Shown one piece after another: positions 25,225 through 33,090 of a stretch of 37,112 nt of DNA. Origin of the DNA: Bifidobacterium sp. UBA744 (GTDB taxonomy: Bacteria; Actinomycetota; Actinomycetes; Actinomycetales; Bifidobacteriaceae); NCBI GenBank assembly GCA_002298605.1, contig DBKS01000010.1, forward strand, positions 28,080-65,191, given 5' to 3'. Position 1 is the first letter of the stretch; every line of letters begins with the position of its first letter. Below the pieces are notes generated by a model that saw nothing but the letters and a program-made list of their open reading frames with translations, had not been told where the DNA came from and did not search any database. A program made the position numbers and the translations under genes.

Positions 25225-26421
25225 TCAGCGTTCACCTTTCTGTTCCGCGGCGAGCTTGGCCGCCAGTTGCGCAGCCTCTTCCATGGTCTCGGCAACGTGA
25301 AGACGCGGGTTGTCGGCGCTCAGAAGGATACGGAGACCTTCCTGGGCCGCGTTGCCGTCGAAGCGCACCACAATGGGCTTGGCGGTGTTGATCTGTCCAA
25401 GCGCCGCAAGAATGCCCTCGGCGACCTGCACACAGGAGGTGATGCCGCCGTATACATTGACGAATATCGAAACGACCTGCGGGTCGGCAAGCACGATATC
25501 CAGGCTCTCGCGCATCACTTCGGCGGACGCGCCGCCACCGATGTCAAGGAAGTTGGCCGGTTTGACACCGGTCCCCTGATCCTCCCCGGCGCCCGACACC
25601 GCGTCGAGCGAGCTCATGACCAGTCCGGCGCCGTTACCGATCACACCGACTTCGCCATGCAGATGCACATAGTGGAGCCCGTGTTCGCGGGCCTTCTGCT
25701 CATAGGGGTCCGAGACGATGGGGTCTTCGAAGCGTTTCCAGCCATCGTGACGGAAGGCGGCGTTATTGTCGAGGGAGATCTTGGCGTCCAGGGCGCAGAG
25801 GGACTTGGACGACTCGTCGTCGTCCGAACCGCCGATTTTGGCCAGTGGATTGACCTCGACCAGCGTTGCGTCATTGTCTTTGAAACACTGCCACATTTTG
25901 AGGAGGATTTGGGCGGCCTGCTCTACATTGGCGTGGTAGAAGCCGATTTCCGTGGCCATTGCCCGAGCCGCCTCGATGTCGAAGTCGCCGAGCGCGTCGA
26001 TATGCAGACGCTTGACGTCCTCGGGATGCTGCTTGGCGATGGTTTCGACTTCGGTGCCACCGTGGGCGGTTGCGAGCACGTCGTAATCACGGGAGGTGCG
26101 GTCGACAGAGATGGAGACATAGTACTCGTGCAGGATATTCTTCGCCTCAGCCACCAGCACTCCGGAAACCTTATGCCCGTGAATGGTCATGGGCAGGATC
26201 TGCTCGGCCTCCAAAATGGCCTCGTTGCGGTCATGGGCGATTTTGACCCCGCCGGCCTGCCCTCGATGACCGATTTTCACCTGGGCTTTGATCATGCAGG
26301 GGTAGCCGATCCGGTCGGCGGCCTCGGCCACATCATGGGAGTTCTCCGCGAAGATGGCCTTCGGGGTTGGAATGCCCTGCTCCTCAAGCAACTGCTTGGC
26401 TTGATATTCGTAAAGATCCAT
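25225..26421 (-). CDS. sucC: Succinyl-CoA synthetase beta subunit
   Basis: The 398-residue ATP-grasp subunit supplies the nucleotide site of succinyl-CoA synthetase. It opens with MDLYEYQAKQLLEEQGIP, has the KAQVKIGHRGQAGGVK loop, the metal-site EVNPLAK, and the C-terminal ligase domain with VNVYGGITSCVQVAEGI. It is separated by one base from sucD, so the two subunits are translationally coupled. It heads the sucC-sucD-perM-purH-DUF3017 unit. The 121-bp gap from apt contains short dyads (ATATCTGATAT and GCGGCGCCGC) but no convincing promoter; TTGACG and TATACT are present with an unusually long 20-bp spacer. Confidence 0.96.
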   Translation of the reverse strand: MDLYEYQAKQLLEEQGIPTPKAIFAENSHDVAEAADRIGYPCMIKAQVKIGHRGQAGGVKIAHDRNEAILEAEQILPMTIHGHKVSGVLVAEAKNILHEYYVSISVDRTSRDYDVLATAHGGTEVETIAKQHPEDVKRLHIDALGDFDIEAARAMATEIGFYHANVEQAAQILLKMWQCFKDNDATLVEVNPLAKIGGSDDDESSKSLCALDAKISLDNNAAFRHDGWKRFEDPIVSDPYEQKAREHGLHYVHLHGEVGVIGNGAGLVMSSLDAVSGAGEDQGTGVKPANFLDIGGGASAEVMRESLDIVLADPQVVSIFVNVYGGITSCVQVAEGILAALGQINTAKPIVVRFDGNAAQEGLRILLSADNPRLHVAETMEEAAQLAAKLAAEQKGER

Positions 26422-26542
26422 GGAAAAAACGCTCTTCCTGAACGATTGATGTTCTGAGGATGAAATACGTCATCTCAGTATAGACGTGCCAAAACGGTTC
26501 CTCGTCAAGGTACCGATATCTGATATGAGCGGCGCCGCCCGT

Positions 26543-27130
26543 CTATGCGGGCATTTTGGTCAAGGCGGTGATCGGGTAATCACCCAAAGCGGAACGGCCG
26601 TCAAGCCCCTGCAGCTCCATGACGAAGCTGAATCCCGCGACAATGCCGCCTGCCTGTTCAATCAGCCGCGCCGCCGCATGTGCGGTGCCGCCCGTGGCGA
26701 TGAGGTCGTCGACAATCAGCACACGCTGGCCATTGCTCACGGCGGAGGTTTCGATCTCAATGCTGGCGCTGCCGTATTCCAGGTCATACGACTCTTTCAG
26801 GGTCCGGGGAGGCAGCTTGCCCGCCTTGCGCACCGGGACGAACCCCTTGCCCAAATGAGCGGCCAATGCGGGACCCATCAGAAAGCCGCGCGCCTCGAGA
26901 CCCGCGATAAGATCAATCTGACCGGCCGGCACCGGCAGCGTCCGCTCAAGAGCCTCCAGCATCAGCCGCAGTGCCTTGGCATTGGTCATAATCGGCGTGA
27001 AATCACGGAAGAGGATGCCTTTTTTCGGGAAATCCGGAGTCGTGCGGATCAACGAAGCGACGAATCGCGCATCGTCCGCTCCGAGCACGTCAAGTTGTTC
27101 AATACTCAGATCGTTGGTTGGTTCAGACAT
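26543..27130 (-). CDS. apt: Adenine phosphoribosyltransferase
   Basis: Apt salvages adenine with PRPP to AMP in the cytoplasm. The 195-residue protein has the type I phosphoribosyltransferase PRPP loop VLIVDDLIATGGTA (137-150), the FRDFTPIM segment near 41-48 and GLEARGF near 78-83. It lies 32 bp after yajC on the - strand. In many actinobacteria secD and secF stand between yajC and apt, and relA follows apt; all three are absent from this position. Confidence 0.95.
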   Translation of the reverse strand: MSEPTNDLSIEQLDVLGADDARFVASLIRTTPDFPKKGILFRDFTPIMTNAKALRLMLEALERTLPVPAGQIDLIAGLEARGFLMGPALAAHLGKGFVPVRKAGKLPPRTLKESYDLEYGSASIEIETSAVSNGQRVLIVDDLIATGGTAHAAARLIEQAGGIVAGFSFVMELQGLDGRSALGDYPITALTKMPA

Positions 27131-27162
27131 GATGATGGTTGCTTCACTGGCTGTGGTTGGAC

Positions 27163-27633
27163 TTACTTGGTCTGGGCGGAGCTTTCGCCGTCAGACACCT
27201 CGGCGACGGAAGCATCGGATTCAATGGGCTTCTGGGCCACGCCGTCATCGGCGGAGACGGAGGCGGAGGCGACGGAAGCATCCGTGGCCTGGGTCTGCTG
27301 ATCGGCCTGATCCTCAAGACGGTTGCCGTACTCGTCGACTTCGTCATCGTGGACATAGGCGGGAACGATCGGAGGCTCGGTAATCGCCTGGATGCGCCAG
27401 CGGGACCGGGATCCCTCCGAATCGATAACGACCTGCTCCTTTTCAAGATCCACCTCGACGACCTTGCCAAGCATGCCGGAATAGGTTGCCACTTCCTTGC
27501 CGGGAACCAGGGACTCGCGGAAATCATTGACCTTGGCCTGCTGCTTCTTCGCCTTCTTCGATTGCCACCACATCATGCCGATCATAAGCACGAGGATGAC
27601 GATCATAAACAGCGACGTGGGATCGAATGACAT
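27163..27633 (-). CDS. yajC: Preprotein translocase auxiliary subunit YajC
   Basis: YajC is a small membrane protein associated with SecDF-YidC at the Sec translocon. The start is ATG 27633: AAGGAG sits 5 nt upstream of it, lying between it and an earlier in-frame ATG at 27648, which rules out the longer version. The 156-residue protein has one N-terminal membrane helix (about 8-24, MIVILVLMIGMMWWQSKKAKKQQ), the conserved LVPGKEVATYSGMLGKVVEV region, and an acidic, Ala/Ser-rich C-terminal extension of about 65 residues with no counterpart in E. coli YajC. secD and secF do not follow. Confidence 0.93.
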   Translation of the reverse strand: MSFDPTSLFMIVILVLMIGMMWWQSKKAKKQQAKVNDFRESLVPGKEVATYSGMLGKVVEVDLEKEQVVIDSEGSRSRWRIQAITEPPIVPAYVHDDEVDEYGNRLEDQADQQTQATDASVASASVSADDGVAQKPIESDASVAEVSDGESSAQTK

Positions 27634-27659
27634 GAAATTCTCCTTCATATGGGCTGAGA

Positions 27660-27680
27660 GAACCCGCGAGGGGGGGGTTC
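27660..27680 (-). other. Hairpin with G8 tract between ruvB and yajC
   Basis: GAACCC (27660-27665) and GGGTTC (27675-27680) flank a 9-nt loop, and a run of eight G lies at 27670-27677. Read on the - strand it sits 27-47 nt after the ruvB stop and just ahead of the yajC ribosome-binding region. A weak attenuator or processing site is possible; there is no U-tract. Confidence 0.4.
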
Positions 27681-27707
27681 CGCGGCGTCCTGTTCCAGCA
27701 GTCCAGA

Positions 27708-28772
27708 CTAGAACAGCGTGGTGACATCATCGTTGGGCTGCAGCCCCAAATGCTCCCATGCTTTTCGGGTCGCCACGCGACCCTTCGGGGTGCGCACCAG
27801 AAAACCCTCGCGCACCAGATACGGTTCGCAGACGGTTTCGACGGTTTCGGACTCCTCGCCGACCATGGCGGCAAGATTGTTAAGGCCAACCGGGCCTCCG
27901 TTGAAATTGCGCACTATGGCGTTGAGCACGGCAATGTCGAGACGATCCAGCCCTTCGGCGTCGATTTGGTACAGCGCCAGAGCCGCCTGCACGTCTCGGG
28001 AGCCCACTTCGGGCAGATCATGCACGATCGCCCAGTCACGGACGCGCCTGAGCAGGCGATTCGCGATACGGGGTGTGCCGCGGGAGCGCAGCGACAGCTG
28101 TCTGCTGGCGTCTCCGACGAGCTTCAGCCCCAATACGTCGGCCGAGCGTTCGACGAGTTTTTCCAGTTCGCCATGCGGATAATAGTCCAAATGGGCGGTG
28201 AAGCCGAAACGGGCCCGCAGAGGCGACGGCAGCATGCCCTCACGCGTCGTGGCGCCGATGACGGTGAACCTCGGCAGGGTGAGCGGTATGGATGTGGCAC
28301 CCGGCCCCTTGCCCACCATGACGTCAACGCGAAAATCCTCCATCGCAATGTACAGCAGCTCCTCCGCCGCGCGCGGCAGGCGGTGAATCTCGTCGATGAA
28401 CAGGACCTCGCCGGTTTCCAGGGAACTCAGCACCGAGGCGAGATCGCCGGCGTGTTGAATCGCGGGGCCGGAGGTGACACGTATCGGCACGCCAAGCTCG
28501 TTCGCCACGATCATGGCAAGCGTGGTTTTGCCAAGGCCCGGAGGGCCGGCCAGCAGAATATGGTCCGGTGGCACACCGCGCTTGCGCGCGGCGTCAAGAA
28601 ACAGCTGCAGCTGCGCCTTCAGCGTGGGCTGCCCGATGAACGAGTCAAGAGCCTGGGGACGAAGCTCCTCGTCGCTGACTGTCTCGTCGCCCATGGCGTT
28701 GCCCGCCACCATACGCAGCGAATCCTCATTCGCACCGGTGTTGAGTTGCGCCGGTTCATTCGCGAACGCCAT
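27708..28772 (-). CDS. ruvB: Holliday junction branch migration ATPase RuvB
   Basis: RuvB is the hexameric motor that drives branch migration of Holliday junctions together with RuvA. The 354-residue AAA+ protein has RPQALDSFIGQ, Walker A GPPGLGKT (76-83), Walker B DEIH (127-130), the GATTREGMLPSPLRARFG sensor and hairpin region, and the C-terminal winged helix. ATG 28772 is preferred; a GTG two codons upstream overlaps the ruvA stop and is also possible. It follows ruvA within 2 bp. Confidence 0.97.
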   Translation of the reverse strand: MAFANEPAQLNTGANEDSLRMVAGNAMGDETVSDEELRPQALDSFIGQPTLKAQLQLFLDAARKRGVPPDHILLAGPPGLGKTTLAMIVANELGVPIRVTSGPAIQHAGDLASVLSSLETGEVLFIDEIHRLPRAAEELLYIAMEDFRVDVMVGKGPGATSIPLTLPRFTVIGATTREGMLPSPLRARFGFTAHLDYYPHGELEKLVERSADVLGLKLVGDASRQLSLRSRGTPRIANRLLRRVRDWAIVHDLPEVGSRDVQAALALYQIDAEGLDRLDIAVLNAIVRNFNGGPVGLNNLAAMVGEESETVETVCEPYLVREGFLVRTPKGRVATRKAWEHLGLQPNDDVTTLF

Positions 28773-28774
28773 GA

Positions 28775-29386
28775 TCACCGCCCCCTATCAAGCGATGCGA
28801 GTGCGAGTTTCAGCACCCTGGGCACGTCCTGCGCATCGAGGGGCAACCCGAGATGCTCCTCGTCGCAGACCGTCGCCACCGCTGATTCCGCATCGCGCTG
28901 CTGCCAACCGAGCGACACCAGTCCCTGAACGCACTGCAGCAGAGCCGGATCGGACGTCGTCCGCTCGTTGCGTCCGGTCGTCTCCGACATGTCGAGTTTG
29001 CCGGACAGCTCGAGAATGATCTTCTGCGCCCCTTTTTTGCCCAGCCCGGGAGCCCTCGTCAACGCGGTGGCGTCGCCATCCGTCACGGCTTGGGCGAGCT
29101 GTTTGGCCGTCAGCGTCGACAGAATCGACAACGCGACCCGCGGGCCGATGCCGCTGACCTTTTGTAGCTGAGCGAAAAGGGAGCGCGACGACTTGGCGAG
29201 AAACGCATACAGCGTCAATGAGTCCTGCGACACATTCAATGACGTATGGACGGTCACCTGCTGGCCGGCATGCATCGAGGCGAGGTCCGACGACGGCATA
29301 CGAGCTTCGAAGCCAATGCCGTGCACGTCGATAATGGCCACGTCCGCGTCGATCTGCGCGACCGTGCCGTTCAGCATGCCGATCAT
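28775..29386 (-). CDS. ruvA: Holliday junction-binding protein RuvA
   Basis: RuvA binds the four-way junction and loads RuvB. The 203-residue protein has the N-terminal OB-fold (MIGMLNGTVAQID), two helix-hairpin-helix motifs (LQKVSGIGPRVALSIL and LTRAPGLGKKGAQKII) and the C-terminal RuvB-binding domain with LGWQQRDAESAV. AAGGAG is placed 6 nt before the ATG. A LexA-type box lies 16-31 bp upstream, between ruvC and ruvA, which suggests that ruvAB can be induced separately from ruvC. Confidence 0.97.
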   Translation of the reverse strand: MIGMLNGTVAQIDADVAIIDVHGIGFEARMPSSDLASMHAGQQVTVHTSLNVSQDSLTLYAFLAKSSRSLFAQLQKVSGIGPRVALSILSTLTAKQLAQAVTDGDATALTRAPGLGKKGAQKIILELSGKLDMSETTGRNERTTSDPALLQCVQGLVSLGWQQRDAESAVATVCDEEHLGLPLDAQDVPRVLKLALASLDRGR

Positions 29387-29401
29387 ACAAGACTCCTTAG
29401 T

Positions 29402-29417
29402 TAGAACATCTGTTCGA
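29402..29417. promoter_or_regulatory. LexA (SOS) box upstream of ruvA
   Basis: On the - strand the site reads TCGAAC-AGAT-GTTCTA. It holds the perfect GAAC-N4-GTTC core and agrees at 14 of 16 positions with the TCGAAC-N4-GTTCGA form of actinobacterial LexA boxes. It occupies the 36-bp gap between the ruvC stop and ruvA start. It is the only such core I noticed in the window. Confidence 0.8.
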
Positions 29418-29422
29418 CTACC

Positions 29423-30013
29423 TTACATGCCGCGGTCGACGTTTTTCCGATGACGCGCCTTTGCAGCCTGCTGGGCCGCCAAAGCCCACTGCTTTTGCGC
29501 TTCGGTGAGATGCTCCTCCCTCTCGCCGCCCTGCAGGGCGCCCCCGGGCCGCAACGCATGGCAAATGGCAAGCGCCAAGGCGTCGGCGGCGTCGGCGGGC
29601 TGCGGCAAGGTGTTCAGACCGAGGATGCGCGCCACCATGCGTTCCACCTGGATTTTCTGCGCCTGACCATTGCCGGTGATCGCCAGCTTCGCCTCGGTGG
29701 GCGTGTGCAGGGCAACCGGAATCCCCCGTTGGGCTGCAGCCAGCATGGCCAGCCCCGCCGCCTGTGCGGTGCCAAGCACCGTATTGCGGTTCGCCTGGGC
29801 GAATACGCGTTCGATCGAAACCGCATCGGGAATGAAGCGGTCCATTTTCGCGCACAGCCCGTTATAGATGGCCTTCAGCCTCAGGTCCTGCGACATATGG
29901 GGGTCGGAGCGCACGACATCGACGTGAATAAACGAAAGCCGGCGTGATGCGCCGGCTTCCACCACGCCGACTCCGCAACGGGTAAGCCCGGGGTCAACGC
30001 CAAAGATGATCAC
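29423..30013 (-). CDS. ruvC: Holliday junction endonuclease RuvC
   Basis: RuvC resolves Holliday junctions by symmetrical nicking. The 196-residue protein starts at GTG 30013 with GGAG about 9 nt upstream. The acidic catalytic residues are visible in FGVDPGLTRCG (D7), SIERVF (Glu) and DAADALALAICH (Asp). The C-terminal 40 residues, after the last catalytic Asp, are polar and basic. It lies 6 bp after yebC and 36 bp before ruvA. The yebC-ruvC-ruvA-ruvB order is common in actinobacteria. Confidence 0.96.
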   Translation of the reverse strand: MIIFGVDPGLTRCGVGVVEAGASRRLSFIHVDVVRSDPHMSQDLRLKAIYNGLCAKMDRFIPDAVSIERVFAQANRNTVLGTAQAAGLAMLAAAQRGIPVALHTPTEAKLAITGNGQAQKIQVERMVARILGLNTLPQPADAADALALAICHALRPGGALQGGEREEHLTEAQKQWALAAQQAAKARHRKNVDRGM

Positions 30014-30019
30014 GCGATG

Positions 30020-30775
30020 TCACTCCGCGTCGAGCTGCTCCATAACTTCGTCGGAGGCGGTCCAGTTCGAGTAGATGTTCTGCACGTCGTCGAGGTCGTC
30101 GAGGTTGTCGATCAGCTTGGACACCTTGCGGGCATCCTCAAGATCAAGCTCGACCTCGTTCTTCGGGGCCATCACGAGATCCGCGGAGTCAAAGTCGACG
30201 CCTGCGTCTTCAAGGGCCTTGCGCACGGTATGCAGATCGGAGGGATCGGTCATCACGGTGTACACATCGCCGTCATCCACGACGTCCTCGGCACCGGCCT
30301 CGGCGGCCTTCTCGAACAGATCGTCAAAATCCACGCCTTCCGAGGGGACCACGATCTGGCCCTTGCGCTCGAAGTTGAACGACACGGAACCGGAGGTGGC
30401 GAGGGAGCCATTGCCCTTCGTCAGGGTGGAACGCACCTCGGCGGCGGCGCGGTTGCGGTTGTCGGTCAGGCACTCGATGATCAGGCCGACGCCGGCAGGG
30501 GCATACCCTTCGTAGACGATGTCCTCATAGTTGACGCCGCCGGCCTCCTCGCCAGAGCCGCGCTTGACGGCGCGCTTGATGTTGTCGGCGGGCATCGAAG
30601 CCTTCTTGGCCTTGTAGATAGCGTCATACAGCGACGGATTGCCATCAGGATCACCACCACCCATTCGGGCAGCGATTTCAATGTTCTTGATCAGCTTGGC
30701 GAACAGCTTGCCGCGCTTGGCGTCGATAGCGGCCTTCTTGTTCTTGGTAGTCGCCCACTTGGAATGACCGGACAT
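30020..30775 (-). CDS. yebC: YebC/PmpR/TACO1 family protein
   Basis: Members act as DNA-binding regulators in some bacteria and, more recently, as factors that relieve ribosome pausing on proline-rich stretches. The 251-residue protein has the typical start MSGHSKWATTKNKKAAIDAKRGK, the MPADNIKRAVKRG region and the acidic C-terminal domain. Length is normal. It is followed after 6 bp by ruvC, which it commonly precedes in actinobacteria. On the - strand pimA lies 37 bp upstream. Confidence 0.95.
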   Translation of the reverse strand: MSGHSKWATTKNKKAAIDAKRGKLFAKLIKNIEIAARMGGGDPDGNPSLYDAIYKAKKASMPADNIKRAVKRGSGEEAGGVNYEDIVYEGYAPAGVGLIIECLTDNRNRAAAEVRSTLTKGNGSLATSGSVSFNFERKGQIVVPSEGVDFDDLFEKAAEAGAEDVVDDGDVYTVMTDPSDLHTVRKALEDAGVDFDSADLVMAPKNEVELDLEDARKVSKLIDNLDDLDDVQNIYSNWTASDEVMEQLDAE

Positions 30776-30812
30776 AGTGCTCCTAGCAAAGTCGGAAATA
30801 CTTGCAAACGAA

Positions 30813-32009
30813 TCAGATTGTAGTCACGCTCGTTGACAACACCCGGGCATAGATCCCAAGGACACGGTCCGCGACCGTCTTCCAATCATAGCAACGCGCA
30901 CGCTCACCACCCCGGGCCGCCACCATGGATCGCATATGCGAATCACCCAGCAGCCGCGCAACCGCCCGAGAGCAGTCGACGCCGTCCCCCAGACGGAACA
31001 GAAGGGCATCCCGCCCCCGCTCGCTCACGTCGGAGAACGCCTTGAGATCGGAGGCGACGACCGGGCACCCCGCGGCCATCGCCTCGGCCAGCACAATGCC
31101 GAAGCTCTCCCCGCCGATCTGCGGCGCCACATATACACTGAGCGAACGGTAGAAGCGGGCCTTGTCGGCGTCGGACAGGCGCCCAAGAAATTCGAACCGG
31201 CCGGCAACGCGGTCGCCATACCGTTCGAGGACGGCGCGACCCTCGGCCTGGCCGTCACCCGCGCACAGGAACCTCGCCCGGGGAAACAGCTCAACCAGGT
31301 GGCTGGCGGCCTCGGCAAACACCGCAAACCCCTTGCGCTCCTCCCCCATGCGTCCAAGAAAGCCGACGGTCGGCGCCTCGGGAGTCCCCAGCCAATCGGG
31401 ATTTCGAGGCGCATCCGCGAAGAACCGGTATCTGATGCCATTGGGGATGACATGCGTCGGCACGTCGTCGGGCAGATAATGCCGGGCAGTGTCGAGCGCG
31501 GCTTCGCTGACGCAAATCGCCTCGCGCAAATTGCCCAGATACAACTTGAGATACCGTTCGAAAAAGCGCAGCGCCTTCGGATACCGGTCAAAGGCCGAAT
31601 GGAAGGTCGCCACATACGGGCATGGGGTGAATCCCGCGATAAAGGGCTTATGACTCAGACTCGGCGCCTCAGGCTCATGCAAATGGAGAATGTCGAAATG
31701 CCCCTGCCGCACCCACATGCGCGTTTTGAGGCCGGCAAAGCCGAAGTAGCTCAGACACGCCCTCGAACCGTTATATGGTATGGAGAACGACGTGCCCGTG
31801 GTATGCACCCACAGCGGCATATCGTGTGTGCGTCGACCGGGCGCCAGGATCTCCACGCTATGCCCCCGCTCGATCAGCTCGCCGGCAAAATCGCGGATAT
31901 GGAACTGCACGCCGCCGGGCGTCTCAAACGAATACGGGCTGATGATACCGATCCTAAGCTTGCGTCCATGCAACGGATCGCTGGTTGCTTCCTCATACGA
32001 CATGGGCAT
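30813..32009 (-). CDS. pimA: Phosphatidylinositol alpha-mannosyltransferase PimA-like GT4 glycosyltransferase
   Basis: PimA puts the first mannose from GDP-mannose onto the inositol of phosphatidylinositol at the inner membrane face. The 398-residue GT4 (GT-B fold) protein has the PimA-like N terminus RIGIISPYSFETPGGVQFHI, FLGRMGEERKG at the domain junction, and the donor-site motif GGESFGIVLAEAMAAG with the E-x7-E pair. ATG 32009 lies just after the patA stop; ATG 32003 is an alternative, and the ribosome-binding site is weak for both. The longer open frame overlaps patA and is not used. Its place after pgsA and patA matches Rv2610c, which is the main support for the substrate. Confidence 0.88.
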   Translation of the reverse strand: MPMSYEEATSDPLHGRKLRIGIISPYSFETPGGVQFHIRDFAGELIERGHSVEILAPGRRTHDMPLWVHTTGTSFSIPYNGSRACLSYFGFAGLKTRMWVRQGHFDILHLHEPEAPSLSHKPFIAGFTPCPYVATFHSAFDRYPKALRFFERYLKLYLGNLREAICVSEAALDTARHYLPDDVPTHVIPNGIRYRFFADAPRNPDWLGTPEAPTVGFLGRMGEERKGFAVFAEAASHLVELFPRARFLCAGDGQAEGRAVLERYGDRVAGRFEFLGRLSDADKARFYRSLSVYVAPQIGGESFGIVLAEAMAAGCPVVASDLKAFSDVSERGRDALLFRLGDGVDCSRAVARLLGDSHMRSMVAARGGERARCYDWKTVADRVLGIYARVLSTSVTTI

Positions 32010-32013
32010 TACT

Positions 32014-33090
32014 CTACTTGACCCGCAACGCCATGCCGGACATCCGCGCCGCGAGGACCCAATCCGGCACGTCCGAAAGCCGATCCATATCAAGATCCTC
32101 CACAAAAATGGGTTGCAGCATATGCCAGTCCTCCGGGTGGGCGGCGATGCCCCGGGCCCACACATCCACCCATGCCTGCGTAAGCTCCCTGACGGCTCGC
32201 GGGCGCGACATGGAACGATACGGTTCGACATCGATCGGACCGCTGACCTCGCATAGGTATCCGACGGGCGACGCGGCGAGACGGCGCCTCTTGCCGCTCA
32301 GCCGCTCACGGTGCATATTGACCACGAACAGCGGCAAGCCCGTCTCCAACGCCAGTACCGCCGGGCCGGCCGCCACGCGGATCACGGAATCGAACGCCCG
32401 CACGAACACCCCGCGCCGGCTCAGGTCACGGTCGGCGAGCAGGGGGACCAAGGCGCATTCCGGCCGGCGAAGAACCTCAACCAGACGATCCGTCAACCCT
32501 TCGGTGCCAGTCAGAAGAACATGCATGCCAAGACGCTCACGGATGGCGACGAAGGCGGCCAGCAGCTCCTTATCGTCCAGCCGCTCCGCCACCGTGGTCA
32601 CAGGCGCCACGGCGGAGCCTCCCCAGAACCCCGCATAATCCCAGTTGCCCTGATGGCCCATGGCGATCGGCGCGGACCGGCGGGAGTCGCGCACCACATG
32701 CCGCAACTGTTCCAGCCCATCACCGGTTCCCCGAATACGGGCCCGCAACGTCGCGTTGCCCCGCGCGCCAACGGACAGGGCCTCGCTGAAATAGGCGAAA
32801 TACGAGCGCATCCCCGCTCTGGCCAGCCGACGAACCGCCCGCCGGTCACTCGCCTCATCCGAGCCGCCCCCCATCCGACCCACCGAAGTGGCCGAACCGG
32901 CGGTCTGCCTGCCATGACCCGAAGCGAGCACATGGGCCAGATTGCGCTCCAACTGCGCCTCTCCCCCTACGCGCAGCAGCCATGCACAGTCGGCGGCCAG
33001 CATGAACATTCGCCGCAGCACGCATTCGGGAATGAGCCGCGCGTGCCCGACCACCCAAATCAGCACGCGGTCAAGCACGCGCCCGCCCAT
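32014..33090 (-). CDS. patA: Phosphatidylinositol mannoside acyltransferase PatA-like
   Basis: A lipid A biosynthesis-type (HtrB/LpxL fold) acyltransferase; the mycobacterial homologue Rv2611c acylates the mannose of PIM lipids. The catalytic H-x4-D is present (GHQGNWDYAG, H146 and D151), with LLADRDLSRRGVFV and the LFVVNMHRE segments of the family following. ATG 33090 is chosen because GGGAG stands 7 nt upstream; it overlaps the pgsA end by 20 bp and gives 358 residues. A still longer form from 33123 is possible. Residues 60-85 are a Gly/Ser-rich insert. pimA follows 4 bp later, so the three genes form one unit. Confidence 0.86.
   Translation of the reverse strand: MGGRVLDRVLIWVVGHARLIPECVLRRMFMLAADCAWLLRVGGEAQLERNLAHVLASGHGRQTAGSATSVGRMGGGSDEASDRRAVRRLARAGMRSYFAYFSEALSVGARGNATLRARIRGTGDGLEQLRHVVRDSRRSAPIAMGHQGNWDYAGFWGGSAVAPVTTVAERLDDKELLAAFVAIRERLGMHVLLTGTEGLTDRLVEVLRRPECALVPLLADRDLSRRGVFVRAFDSVIRVAAGPAVLALETGLPLFVVNMHRERLSGKRRRLAASPVGYLCEVSGPIDVEPYRSMSRPRAVRELTQAWVDVWARGIAAHPEDWHMLQPIFVEDLDMDRLSDVPDWVLAARMSGMALRVK

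Noticed and set aside
26477..26508. sucC promoter from TTGACG and TATACT on the - strand
   Set aside because: The spacer is 20 bp, too long for a confident housekeeping promoter call.
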